DNA of 56,589 nucleotides, taken from NCBI GenBank assembly GCA_002293475.1, contig DBDG01000022.1, positions 1 through 56,589 on the forward strand, read 5' to 3'. This DNA comes from Lachnospiraceae bacterium UBA938. GTDB lineage: Bacteria; Bacillota; Clostridia; Lachnospirales; Lachnospiraceae. Every line of letters begins with the position of its first letter. Position 1 is the first letter of the stretch. The position numbers and the translations under genes were made by a program. The notes beneath the pieces are model-generated. The model searched no databases and was not told the DNA's origin. It worked only from the letters and a program-made list of their open reading frames with translations. Positions 8,839 to 17,925 of this stretch are shown here, one piece after another.

Positions 8839-8867
8839 TTGACAAGAGAGCAGAGGAATTGTAAAAT
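8839..8867 (+). promoter_or_regulatory. Sigma-A promoter of tRNA-Gly
   Basis: TTGACA at 8839-8844, 17-bp spacer, TAAAAT at 8862-8867. The predicted start is only a few bases before the mature tRNA 5' end at 8878. Confidence 0.8.
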
Positions 8868-8877
8868 ACGTATATTC

Positions 8878-8948
8878 GCGGGTGTAGTTCAATGGTAGAA
8901 CACTAGCCTTCCAAGCTAGACACGTGGGTTCGATTCCCATCACCCGCT
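8878..8948 (+). tRNA. tRNA-Gly (anticodon UCC)
   Basis: Full cloverleaf of 71 nt. The acceptor arms GCGGGTG (8878-8884) and CACCCGC (8941-8947) pair completely. The anticodon stem CTAGC/GCTAG encloses CTTCCAA, giving anticodon TCC. T-arm TGGGT-TCGATTC-CCATC. CCA is not encoded. It reads GGA codons. Confidence 0.97.
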
Positions 8949-9179
8949 TGGACAGAGGATTATATACTTAGCGGAAAGGAGTGATGTGAATAAGACAGGA
9001 TGCTGTTTTGTGGTTACGTAACAGAACAACCAGTCTACTAAATAAACAACCTTAGTGTATAAGGGGAGTAGTGTGTAAAGGGGACCGGTTCTCTGATATT
9101 GTTAATTATTAGACAATACGAAAGCATGAACCAGAAAAATCAGCCAAATGGCTGGAAAGAAAGAAGGGGCCGTAAAATT

Positions 9180-10097
9180 ATGGAAAAAGCGTACAAACTG
9201 GAATTTCCAGGAGAAAGAACAGGCAATCTGTTTGTTAATTGCTGCGGCTGTTCTCAAACGGAGCCGCTGCACAGTTTTGGACCGGCTATCAAGCCACATT
9301 TTTTGATTCATTATGTGTTAAGCGGGAAAGGAATCTTTTCTATTGGAGGAAAAGAATATCCGCTGCAGGAAGGCTATGGATTTTTAATCACACCAGAAGA
9401 ATTATCCTATTATCAGTCAGACGTTGATGAACCATGGACCTATGTATGGGTAGGGTTCAGCGGTGACAGGTCTGAGAAGGTGATAAAGAACATGGGGCTT
9501 TCTTCGCAAAGCCCGGTCTTTAAATCCGAGCGTTCGGACGAGATTTATGAACTTGTCAAAGATATGATGAAACACAATACCTTTGATATGGGCGACGAAT
9601 TGCGCAGAAACGGACAGCTTAATGTTTTTCTGTCAATTATTGCCGACAGTGTATCCACGACTTACCGAGGCGAAAGCGACCGTGCTAATCATTATGTTCG
9701 TAAGGCCGTGGAGTATATGCAGTGCAATTACTGCAATCCGATCAAGATAACCGAAGTAGCGGATTATGTATGTATTAACCGGAGCTATTTATACACGCTC
9801 TTCATGAATACGATCGGAATATCTCCGCAGCAGTTCCTCACTACCTTCCGCATTACCAAGGCTGTTGAATTGCTTCAGCTTACCGGGCTTGCCATAGAAA
9901 CCATCGCTTTATCCTGTGGTTATATGGATGCGCTGGTCTTTGCCAAAGCATTTAAGCAGATGAAAGGAATGTCACCGTCATCATACCGGAAGGAAGTACG
10001 CAAAAAGGAAACCGGCAAGAGCGAAGAGCATTTAAAACAGGTCGAAGAGTTCATAAATCAGATAAAGAAATTAGAAAACAACAATACAGGGGAGTAA
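9180..10097 (+). CDS. AraC-family transcriptional regulator
   Basis: A 305-residue regulator. Residues about 15-150 are a cupin-type sensory domain (HFLIHYVLSGKGIFSIGGKEYPLQEGYGFLI...). Residues about 180-280 hold the paired helix-turn-helix of AraC proteins, including IKITEVADYVCINRSYLYTLF and IETIALSCGYMDALVFAKAFKQMKGMSPSSYRK. Such proteins usually activate sugar-utilisation genes, and the neighbouring GH13 gene is a plausible target, but no operator was identified. ATG 9180 is chosen because AAGGGG lies 11 nt upstream; longer in-frame starts (TTG 9099, ATG 9126) lack a site. The 230 bp before it contain a GTTACGTAAC palindrome (9013-9022) of unknown meaning. The gene ends at a bidirectional terminator. 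Confidence 0.92.
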   Translation: MEKAYKLEFPGERTGNLFVNCCGCSQTEPLHSFGPAIKPHFLIHYVLSGKGIFSIGGKEYPLQEGYGFLITPEELSYYQSDVDEPWTYVWVGFSGDRSEKVIKNMGLSSQSPVFKSERSDEIYELVKDMMKHNTFDMGDELRRNGQLNVFLSIIADSVSTTYRGESDRANHYVRKAVEYMQCNYCNPIKITEVADYVCINRSYLYTLFMNTIGISPQQFLTTFRITKAVELLQLTGLAIETIALSCGYMDALVFAKAFKQMKGMSPSSYRKEVRKKETGKSEEHLKQVEEFINQIKKLENNNTGE

Positions 10098-10148
10098 TTA
10101 GTAAAAGGGATTTTACTTATCTGTAATTGATAGCATATTTGTTATGAC

Positions 10149-10173
10149 AAAACAGGCAGGCGATGCCTGTTTT
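10149..10173. terminator. Bidirectional rho-independent terminator
   Basis: Perfect 10-bp repeat AAAACAGGCA / TGCCTGTTTT around GGCGA. It lies between the convergent AraC-type gene (ends 10097) and the minus-strand DUF885 gene (ends 10175) and has an A run on one side and a T run on the other, so it can serve both. Confidence 0.88.
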
Positions 10174-10174
10174 A

Positions 10175-11992
10175 TCATGTCTTTGAGTGCAACCTTTTTT
10201 TTAAGTTGGTGAAGTCCGATGGTCCTGCTTCCAGAAAAAAACGATGGAATTCATAATCACTGTAGTTATCCTTCCACAGATTACGGGCTTCCGCTTTCAG
10301 CTCTAGGATTTCCAGATATCCCAGATAATATTTCAGATAATTAGTAGGTTCTTCAACGATGTATTCATAGATATTGCGAATGGCTTCTTCATCGATTATT
10401 CCGATGGTCTGCAGGATTCTTTGTACCTGAGGAAAATCTGCTCCGTCATAATGGATGGCAATGTCTAACAGTGAATACAGGCAAAGCTGCAGGGCATGGT
10501 TCAAGCGGTAATATTCGATAAGGCGCGAGGTGTTCGATGCGCCTTCCGCAGTAAGCTGTTCGGCATAGCGGAAGGAATCCATTTCTACATAAAGAGCCCA
10601 GCCCTCTTGATATCCGTTATAATTGAGGATATGCCGCAACCGGTTGCCGCCGGTTTTTTCCATATAACTACGATAATAGACCGTCTGATAAAGATGACCG
10701 GGGTAGCCTTCATGCGCCAATGTGGTGTAAAGTGACAGGCTGCCGGGGTTATATCCTTGATTAATATAAATGGTGTTGTCACCGTAGCAGTCAATGGGCG
10801 GCGTCAGATAATAGGCCGGACTGCTGTAACTTTCCATGCTAGGAGAGATATTCTTTACCGTGCAAGAAGGCGCTTCATAGCTGGGAACGGCAGGAAAGGC
10901 CGGATAACTGTCGATGATTTTTGATTGTAGATCCTTTAAGATTTCCGTGGGTTCAGTGAGCGGCAAGGCCAGCTGCCCTCTATTGATTTCATTTGCCAAG
11001 CCGGCATACTCAGACGACAGTAAAATAAGCTGGTCATAATTGTCTTTAAAGTTTCCATACAGCAGATTTTTGATGGATTCAATCTCCCGATACGAACCGG
11101 TGTTGCTCCTTAGCAGATATTGATAATACTCCTGCCCTTCGGGATAATAAAATAATCCCATATTGTTACGTCCGCTGCCTTTTAGTAAATAAATATGATC
11201 ACCGGCATTTTCATAGGCCGGTTGAACTACATCAGTTAAGAGCCGGCTGTTTTCCGCTATGTAATTATTTTTTTCTCCATCAGAAACGATTCCGTCCGCT
11301 GCCAAGTCATCTATGCGCTCTTGGAAAGTAGTCTGCAGGAAATGATTTCCGGAAAGAAGCTGTTCTTTGTCCATGATATTGTCACATTGTTCGATAACCT
11401 TGTCAGCGGTGATATCCGACATGAAAAGCCCAGCATCGGCTTTTTCCTGCTCAAACAAGATCAGGCCGGCAAAAAATTCATCGATCTGATCCAGAATAGC
11501 CAGATAATCTTCCACGTCTGTTACTGACCGGAAGGTATATTCGGCCAGAAGCACCGGCAGTTTGGACTGCGCCCCGGAAGCAGGGGATAGCGGCTCCTCG
11601 TATAGATAAAGGTGATTTCCGGTGCGCTGGTTATCCAGAAAGGAGATCAATAAATCGTAGGCATAGGCATCAGATTCGGTTAACCGTCTGGGGGAGATTT
11701 TTTTAAGCTGCGACAAAAGCTCTTCCTGACCGGACAGATTATCCGCCGATTTATCCGGCTGATAAACGGATAATGACGGAGAGTATTCAATGCCGTAATC
11801 TTCAGGATAAGCAATGGTATAATGCATGTTCAAGGTATTTGCGGTCATTTCGCCGATAAAAAGCTTCTCAGATATGTCGGCAAAGTTGCGCTGATCGCTG
11901 TTGCGTGATGAGAAAAATGAAATAAGAAAAACAGCAATGCCGATTAGTAAGACAAGCGGCAACAAGGATAACTTTTTCAAAAAAAAATTCAA
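10175..11992 (-). CDS. Membrane-anchored DUF885-family metallopeptidase-like protein
   Basis: A 605-residue protein of the DUF885 family. The family's zinc-peptidase signature is seen as LAHEGYPGHLYQ, an HExxxH-type variant in the C-terminal half (about residues 427-438). One N-terminal hydrophobic helix (about residues 8-28) and no lipobox cysteine suggest an anchor with the catalytic part outside the cell. The family is thought to act as carboxypeptidase-like enzymes; the substrate is unknown. The start is TTG 11992, with GAGGAA 6 nt upstream on the minus strand; a second TTG four codons later is also possible. It stands alone and shares a terminator with the AraC-type gene. Confidence 0.85.
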   Translation of the reverse strand: MNFFLKKLSLLPLVLLIGIAVFLISFFSSRNSDQRNFADISEKLFIGEMTANTLNMHYTIAYPEDYGIEYSPSLSVYQPDKSADNLSGQEELLSQLKKISPRRLTESDAYAYDLLISFLDNQRTGNHLYLYEEPLSPASGAQSKLPVLLAEYTFRSVTDVEDYLAILDQIDEFFAGLILFEQEKADAGLFMSDITADKVIEQCDNIMDKEQLLSGNHFLQTTFQERIDDLAADGIVSDGEKNNYIAENSRLLTDVVQPAYENAGDHIYLLKGSGRNNMGLFYYPEGQEYYQYLLRSNTGSYREIESIKNLLYGNFKDNYDQLILLSSEYAGLANEINRGQLALPLTEPTEILKDLQSKIIDSYPAFPAVPSYEAPSCTVKNISPSMESYSSPAYYLTPPIDCYGDNTIYINQGYNPGSLSLYTTLAHEGYPGHLYQTVYYRSYMEKTGGNRLRHILNYNGYQEGWALYVEMDSFRYAEQLTAEGASNTSRLIEYYRLNHALQLCLYSLLDIAIHYDGADFPQVQRILQTIGIIDEEAIRNIYEYIVEEPTNYLKYYLGYLEILELKAEARNLWKDNYSDYEFHRFFLEAGPSDFTNLKKRLHSKT

Positions 11993-12119
11993 GGAGGATT
12001 CCTCTTCACATGCTTTACAGATAATATATGAAACCGAAAAGATAAAAAGTATTAAATTTCAATAATTGTTATGAAAACGGGATAGTGTCATATTTTTTAT
12101 GGCACATCTCGGCTTTAGC

Positions 12120-12148
12120 TTGAAAAAAAAGAAGAGATTTGCTACACT
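12120..12148 (+). promoter_or_regulatory. Sigma-A promoter of pgi
   Basis: TTGAAA at 12120-12125, 17-bp spacer, TACACT at 12143-12148; start expected near 12155, about 36 nt before ATG 12191. Confidence 0.65.
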
Positions 12149-12190
12149 GAATGAGACTTGTTTTATAAAATAAGCAGAAGGAGTGAAAGA

Positions 12191-13540
<1,350 letters not shown>

Positions 13541-13632
13541 TATAACATCTATGATCCAATGCAAGATAAATAAGGTAGCAGCGGATATGGTGCCGGCCTC
13601 TGATAATTAGAATAGTTAGTCATTTTATTATT

Positions 13633-13790
13633 GGGCAGGCTAAAAAGGAACAATGTGAGATTCATTGACAGTTCTTATCCTGAGGTGATGCGGACAAAAC
13701 AGCCATGCCGGGCGATCGGTTCCGGCGGCCATTGTATGAAAAAGACTTCAGATTAGTGATCATAAGATACATTTTAGTTGAAGTTCTTAA
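13633..13790 (+). ncRNA. Probable cobalamin-type riboswitch leader (divergent)
   Basis: The core resembles the cobalamin riboswitch. GGGCAGGC-TAAAAAGGAA (13633-13650) corresponds to the conserved (T)AAAAGGGAA strand. CAAT/ATTG (13651-13654, 13664-13667) close a loop GTGAGATTC matching the GTGnnAATC loop. ACAG follows, and TTCTT (13672-13676) pairs back to AAGGAA, a compensatory replacement of the usual GGG/CCC pairing. GATGCGGACAAAA (13688-13700) and GCCAT also have consensus counterparts, then a GCCGG/CCGGC hairpin (13707-13726). The terminal B12 box is weak (around 13758-13775). A bulged hairpin AAGACTTCA/TGAAGTTCTT (13742-13750, 13779-13788) sits just before a strong Shine-Dalgarno sequence. 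The downstream DUF4430 and ECF genes fit cobalamin uptake. Bases 13541-13632 hold nothing recognisable. Confidence 0.5.
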
Positions 13791-13814
13791 CGTATGAGAA
13801 GGAGGATGTTTTGG

Positions 13815-13883
13815 ATGATGCTAAGTCCTAAGACTTGCCATATTCGTAAATCTGTTTCTTTGGTAGGAAAGAAAGGAGAATAA
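13815..13883 (+). CDS. Putative 22-residue leader peptide
   Basis: A short ORF (ATG ATG CTA ... TAA) with the best Shine-Dalgarno sequence of the region, AAGGAGG at 13799-13805, 9 nt before ATG 13815. Its last codons contain the AAAGGAGAA ribosome-binding site of the next gene and it stops 4 nt before that start, an arrangement suited to translational coupling. The product would be small and basic (MMLSPKTCHIRKS...GKKGE). No family is recognised. It may be regulatory or fortuitous. Confidence 0.35.
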   Translation: MMLSPKTCHIRKSVSLVGKKGE

Positions 13884-13887
13884 GAAT

Positions 13888-14286
13888 ATGACCAAAAAAC
13901 AAAAGCTAACAGTAGTTGCCGTTTTTGCCGCGATTCTTTTGATCGTTGCAGGGATGGCCGTTTTCCTTAACATAAGGGAAACACAAGAAGGTACCAAAGA
14001 GTTTCAGGTTGAAGTTATTTCCGATAGAGATGGCTTTACCCAGATTACCGAGGAGAAGTCAGATTTGACTTATCTGGGGGAATATTTACGTACCGTAGAG
14101 GATTGTCAATGGGAAGAATCCGAGTGGGGAGTTTACCTAAAGGGCTTTTATGGTATGGAGGAGGATATCAGTCAGGAGTACTGGTGGTGCATCACGGTTA
14201 ATGATGCCGAGATATCCTTAGGAGCAGATCAGATTCCGCTGCAGGACGGAGACAAGTATACTTTTACTTTGCTACAGGGATGGTAA
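13888..14286 (+). CDS. DUF4430-domain membrane-anchored protein, possibly cobalamin-related
   Basis: A 132-residue protein. An N-terminal helix (about residues 6-27) is followed by an extracytoplasmic DUF4430 domain: LTYLGEYLRTVEDCQWEES, GVYLKGFYGM, YWWCITVNDAEISLGADQIPLQDGDKYTFTLLQGW. DUF4430 is related to the C-terminal domain of transcobalamin-like B12 carriers. No lipobox is seen. Start ATG 13888 has AAAGGAGAA 7 nt upstream. It lies 1 nt before an ECF S-component gene, which suggests a surface partner for an ECF importer. Binding of cobalamin is inferred only. Confidence 0.75.
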   Translation: MTKKQKLTVVAVFAAILLIVAGMAVFLNIRETQEGTKEFQVEVISDRDGFTQITEEKSDLTYLGEYLRTVEDCQWEESEWGVYLKGFYGMEEDISQEYWWCITVNDAEISLGADQIPLQDGDKYTFTLLQGW

Positions 14287-14287
14287 T

Positions 14288-14806
14288 ATGTCTGTCAAAA
14301 CAATGACGAGGGTGGCGCTTTTAAGCGCCGTCCTCAATGTTTCTAAGCTGGCGCTGGGGTCTTTGCCTAATGTAGAGTTAGTAACCCTGCTGATTATTCT
14401 CTATACTCTTATACTGGGAAAAGAAGCAATAGCAATTGTGACGGTATTTAATATGTTTGAGGGTCTGCTATGGGGGTTTGGTTCATGGTGGGTGAGTTAC
14501 ATGTATACTTGGCCGGTGCTTTGTCTGAGCGTATTATTCTTACGAAAACTGTTCAAGGAAGAGTTTTTGCTGTGGTCAGTCCTTGCCGGGATATTTGGCC
14601 TGCTGTTCGGTGCTTTTTTTGCGGTGTTCTATCTGCCGGTTGATCCCGTATATGCGCTTTCTTACTGGGTAAAAGGCCTGCCTTGGGATGTGTGGCATGC
14701 CTCCTGCAACTTTGTCCTGATGTCGCTACTGGGAAAGCCGTTATATCAAGTATTGAAAAAGATGAAACATCAGGGGTTTTTCGAAAATCAATATCATGGG
14801 AAATAG
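14288..14806 (+). CDS. ECF transporter S-component (substrate-binding membrane subunit)
   Basis: A 172-residue, very hydrophobic protein with about six membrane helices, typical of energy-coupling-factor S-components: an N-terminal M-RVALLSAVLNVSKLALGSLPNVELVTLLIILYTLILGKEAIAIV and aromatic-rich loops (FGSWWVSYMYTW, WVKGLPWDVWHASCNF). It would dock on a shared ECF module (A, A', T subunits), none of which is in this window. The DUF4430 neighbour and the riboswitch-like leader suggest a corrinoid or related vitamin as substrate. Start ATG 14288 is 1 nt after the preceding stop. Confidence 0.85.
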   Translation: MSVKTMTRVALLSAVLNVSKLALGSLPNVELVTLLIILYTLILGKEAIAIVTVFNMFEGLLWGFGSWWVSYMYTWPVLCLSVLFLRKLFKEEFLLWSVLAGIFGLLFGAFFAVFYLPVDPVYALSYWVKGLPWDVWHASCNFVLMSLLGKPLYQVLKKMKHQGFFENQYHGK

Positions 14807-14812
14807 TTGAGT

Positions 14813-15775
14813 ATGAGAATCGTAATTCTGGAAAGAAACAGTGTCGGGCCGGATGTGTCCGTAGATGTATTTAATGAATTCGGAGAGGTGGTAATTTATC
14901 CGGTAAGCACGGCAGAAAATGCCGGGGAACGGGTAAAGGATGCCGATATCATTATTGTAAATAAATGCCCCCTTAATGGGGATACTCTCAAAAATGCCGC
15001 TAAGGTAAAGCTGATCTGTGAGTTTGCTACCGGCTATGATAATATCGATCTAGATTATTGTCAGGAACGGGGTATCCGGGTCGTAAATGTAAAAAATTAC
15101 AGCACCCAGGCGGTAACCCAGCATACTTTTGCCTTATGCTTTTATATTTTAGGCAAGTTGCGGCATTATGATGATTATGTAAAGTCGGGAGCTTACGGAG
15201 CTCAAAGCGGGTTCACTAATTTTGACCGGCCTTTTTGCGAGCTTGCCGGCAAGACCTGGGGTATAATCGGGATGGGTCATATCGGCAGCAGTGTTGCCAG
15301 GGTGGCGGCAGCATTTGGCTGCAAGGTGATATTTTATTCACCTACCGGAAAAAGCACCTGTACGGATTATGAGCGGGTAGAATGGCAACCGCTCCTAGAG
15401 AGATCTGATTTTCTGTCGATTCATTGCCCTTTAAGCGATAAAACAAGGGGTCTGATGAATCTTAAGGCCTTTAAGAAGATGAAAAAGACCGCGATATTAA
15501 TTAATGTTGCAAGAGGGCCGATTGTTAACGATGAAGACTTGTATACGGCATTGATACAGGATATGATCGCCGGCGCCGGGTTGGATGTGACCGGCACCGA
15601 ACCGATGCAGGACAGTAATCCTTTGAGTAAAATAACCAACAGCAATAAACTGATTATCACGCCACACCTGGCATGGGCCAGCATAGAAGCAAGAAAACGG
15701 CTGGTATCAGAAACATACCATAATATTCAGGCATTTCTGAGCGGTGAAGAGAGAAACCTGATAGTTGAAAAGTGA
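14813..15775 (+). CDS. D-isomer-specific 2-hydroxyacid dehydrogenase
   Basis: A 320-residue NAD-dependent dehydrogenase. The nucleotide-binding motif GMGHIGSSVA is at about residues 149-158. The catalytic set is visible as NVARGPIVN (Arg), DVTGTEPM (Glu) and TPHLAWAS (His). It interconverts a 2-keto acid and its D-2-hydroxy acid; the substrate (glycerate, lactate, other) cannot be fixed. ATG 14813 or TTG 14807 are both possible, each with a weak site. It follows the ECF gene directly and ends exactly where the convergent Fur-family gene ends. Confidence 0.9.
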   Translation: MRIVILERNSVGPDVSVDVFNEFGEVVIYPVSTAENAGERVKDADIIIVNKCPLNGDTLKNAAKVKLICEFATGYDNIDLDYCQERGIRVVNVKNYSTQAVTQHTFALCFYILGKLRHYDDYVKSGAYGAQSGFTNFDRPFCELAGKTWGIIGMGHIGSSVARVAAAFGCKVIFYSPTGKSTCTDYERVEWQPLLERSDFLSIHCPLSDKTRGLMNLKAFKKMKKTAILINVARGPIVNDEDLYTALIQDMIAGAGLDVTGTEPMQDSNPLSKITNSNKLIITPHLAWASIEARKRLVSETYHNIQAFLSGEERNLIVEK

Positions 15776-16165
15776 TCATATATGTCCCGCGAGGCATTGC
15801 TGGCACTTTCCGTAAAAATAAGCAGCACACCCGTTTATCTGACCGTTAAAGCATTCCTTAGCTTTCTCGATCATTTCATTCATATCCTCTATATCTAAAT
15901 CCACGATGCTCCCGCATTGCTGGCAAATAAAATGATAATGTGGCTCGGTAACAGCATCAAAATGATCAACACCGTCTCCGACGCAGAGCCGGGAAATCTC
16001 CCCGATGTCAGCTAAAAGCGTAAGGTTACGGTATACCGTACCGAGGCTGATATTGGGATAGGATTTACGGACATTGGTGTAAACAGTATCAGCGGTTGGA
16101 TGATCATTTCTTGATAACAGAAAATCTTTGATGGTTTCCCTTTGCCGGCTATATTTTAAAGACAT
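15776..16165 (-). CDS. Fur/PerR-family metal-dependent repressor
   Basis: A 129-residue Fur-superfamily regulator. The winged helix is at about residues 1-75 (SRQRETIKDFLLSRNDHPTADTVYTNVRKSYPNISLGTVYRNLTLLADIGEI). The dimerisation/metal part shows DHFDAVTEPHYHFICQQCGSIVDL and a C-terminal CQQC, so the structural zinc site with two CxxC pairs is intact. It is shorter than typical PerR (about 145). A PerR-like operator in its own leader and the H-H-D pattern favour a PerR-type peroxide sensor, but Fur or Zur cannot be excluded. ATG 16165 is preceded by AAGGGG. Confidence 0.92.
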   Translation of the reverse strand: MSLKYSRQRETIKDFLLSRNDHPTADTVYTNVRKSYPNISLGTVYRNLTLLADIGEISRLCVGDGVDHFDAVTEPHYHFICQQCGSIVDLDIEDMNEMIEKAKECFNGQINGCAAYFYGKCQQCLAGHI

Positions 16166-16174
16166 ATATACCCC

Positions 16175-16189
16175 TTATAATAATAATAG
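16175..16189. promoter_or_regulatory. PerR/Fur-box-like operator
   Basis: TTATAAT-A-ATAATAG, compared with the PerR box TTATAATNATTATAA: left half perfect, right half 5 of 7. It lies between the transcription start (about 16198) and the ribosome-binding site of the minus-strand regulator gene, where a bound repressor could block transcription. Suggests autoregulation. Confidence 0.5.
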
Positions 16190-16204
16190 TTACTGTTTTT
16201 GTTA

Positions 16205-16232
16205 ATTATATCAAATTCTAATCTATTGTCAA
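16205..16232 (-). promoter_or_regulatory. Sigma-A promoter of the Fur-family gene
   Basis: Read on the minus strand: TTGACA (16227-16232), 16-bp spacer, TATAAT (16205-16210). Both hexamers are perfect. Confidence 0.75.
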
Positions 16233-16407
16233 GAATATATAACATAGAACTTTTAAATAAATTTTATAAATAAGTATTTAAGTTTTATGTTTATTTAATG
16301 GCTATTTTAGTAATTTGTGCTATACTAATTAAAGCACGCTTAAACCTTAGCAAGATTTTGCCAGAGCGATTATATCAGGCATGTAAACATAGATCACAGG
16401 AGTTGTC

Positions 16408-17925
16408 ATGAAATTTAAAACACGACTGCTAATAACCTTTTTGACCGTCTTGATTCTGCCGCTAGTGCTGACCGCTGCGGCTTTTCTAGGAATCGGCGGC
16501 TATCTTTTAAAGGATTTTAATGAATATGACGTGCGGAATATCAATCGCAATATGTTGACCGATACCAGTCAATTGTTTGGGGAGATTACGGATCAAGTTT
16601 ACCTTCAGATCAAAAATAAGATTGAACAGGATAAAACGCAGCTAGAAAGCATTGTATATCTGGAAAATATAAATGAAAGTTTAAAAAACAAAGCGTCATA
16701 CATTATTGTACGTAAAGGCAACCAGCTTTATTACGCCGGGAATCCCGTAGATGCAGCTCAGATTTTTACTAGAATGCCTGATTACAATGCGTCCGGTATG
16801 ATTCGCTCCGATGAGGAAACCGGGCTTTACTATAATGATATTCAGAGAATGGTAAGGCAGCTTGATTTTACCTTCACAGACGGAAGTCTCGGAACCTTAT
16901 TTATTATTACCGGGCTGAATCATACCATCTCTAAGACGCTTGTCGTCAATATGTTTTTTGCCATTATTCTTATTTTGCTATTTACCAGTATTATGCTTAC
17001 CCGTTGGATTCAAAAAGGCGTGTTTATGCCGATTAATCAGCTAAACTTGGCTATGCAGAATATTACGGAAGGCAATTTTGAATATATGCTGGACACCGAC
17101 AGCCGTGGCGAGATCGGGGAGCTATACCGGAATTATGAGGACATGAGGCTGCGCCTGAAGGAATCCATCGATGAGAAGATGGAAGCGGAAAAAGAAAACC
17201 GGGAGCTGGTCAGCAATATTTCTCATGACCTGAAAACCCCAATAACCGCGATAAAGGGTTATGTGGAAGGCATTATGGACGGCGTGGCTGACACACCTGA
17301 AAAAATGGATAAATATATTAAAACGATTTATAATAAAACGAATGACATGGACCGGCTGATCAATGAACTTACGATATATACTGGTATTGATTCTAACCGG
17401 ATTCCCTATCATTTCCACAAAATCAATGTGGCTGATTATTTCCGTGACTGTGTCGAAGAAGTGGGCATGGATCTTGAATCTAAAGATATAAAGCTTAATT
17501 ACTCCAACTTGGTTTCCCCTGAGACGGTGATCATCGCCGATCCGGAGCAGATCAAGAGGGTAGTCAATAACATTGTCAGTAACAGCGTAAAATATATGGA
17601 TAAAACCAGAAATGAATGTGAAATTGATATCCGAATATTAGATGAGATAGATTCCATCCGGATTGAGATCGAAGATAACGGCAGAGGGATTGCTGCCAAG
17701 GATCTGGGCAAGATCTTTGAGCGGTTTTACCGCACTGACGCTTCCCGCAATTCCGCTAGAGGCGGGAGCGGCATCGGCCTGTCGATAGTCAAGAAAATCG
17801 TGGAGGATCATGGCGGCTATATCTGGGCCACCAGCAAAGAAGATGAAGGCACATGTATGCATTTTGTATTTAGAAAATTTCAGAGCGATAATTCACCGGA
17901 AGAAAGGATAAGTGATTATGAGTAA
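16408..17925 (+). CDS. Membrane sensor histidine kinase
   Basis: A 505-residue sensor kinase. Helix 1 about residues 7-29, extracellular sensor about 30-175, helix 2 about 178-197, HAMP about 200-250. The dimerisation box is SHDLKTPI with phospho-acceptor H273. The ATPase domain has the N box (NNIVSNSVKYMD), G1 (DNGRGI), F box (IFERFYRTD) and G2 (GGSGIGLSIVKKIVEDHGG). It would phosphorylate the response regulator encoded by the next gene, with which it overlaps by 8 bp. The signal is unknown. The leader has a TATACT -10 (16321-16326) but no clear -35. Confidence 0.95.
   Translation: MKFKTRLLITFLTVLILPLVLTAAAFLGIGGYLLKDFNEYDVRNINRNMLTDTSQLFGEITDQVYLQIKNKIEQDKTQLESIVYLENINESLKNKASYIIVRKGNQLYYAGNPVDAAQIFTRMPDYNASGMIRSDEETGLYYNDIQRMVRQLDFTFTDGSLGTLFIITGLNHTISKTLVVNMFFAIILILLFTSIMLTRWIQKGVFMPINQLNLAMQNITEGNFEYMLDTDSRGEIGELYRNYEDMRLRLKESIDEKMEAEKENRELVSNISHDLKTPITAIKGYVEGIMDGVADTPEKMDKYIKTIYNKTNDMDRLINELTIYTGIDSNRIPYHFHKINVADYFRDCVEEVGMDLESKDIKLNYSNLVSPETVIIADPEQIKRVVNNIVSNSVKYMDKTRNECEIDIRILDEIDSIRIEIEDNGRGIAAKDLGKIFERFYRTDASRNSARGGSGIGLSIVKKIVEDHGGYIWATSKEDEGTCMHFVFRKFQSDNSPEERISDYE

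Noticed and set aside
8986..9021. 11-codon ORF with an AAAGGAG ribosome-binding site just after tRNA-Gly.
   Set aside because: Too short to separate from chance, no coupling to a downstream gene, and the AraC-type start lies 160 bp further on.
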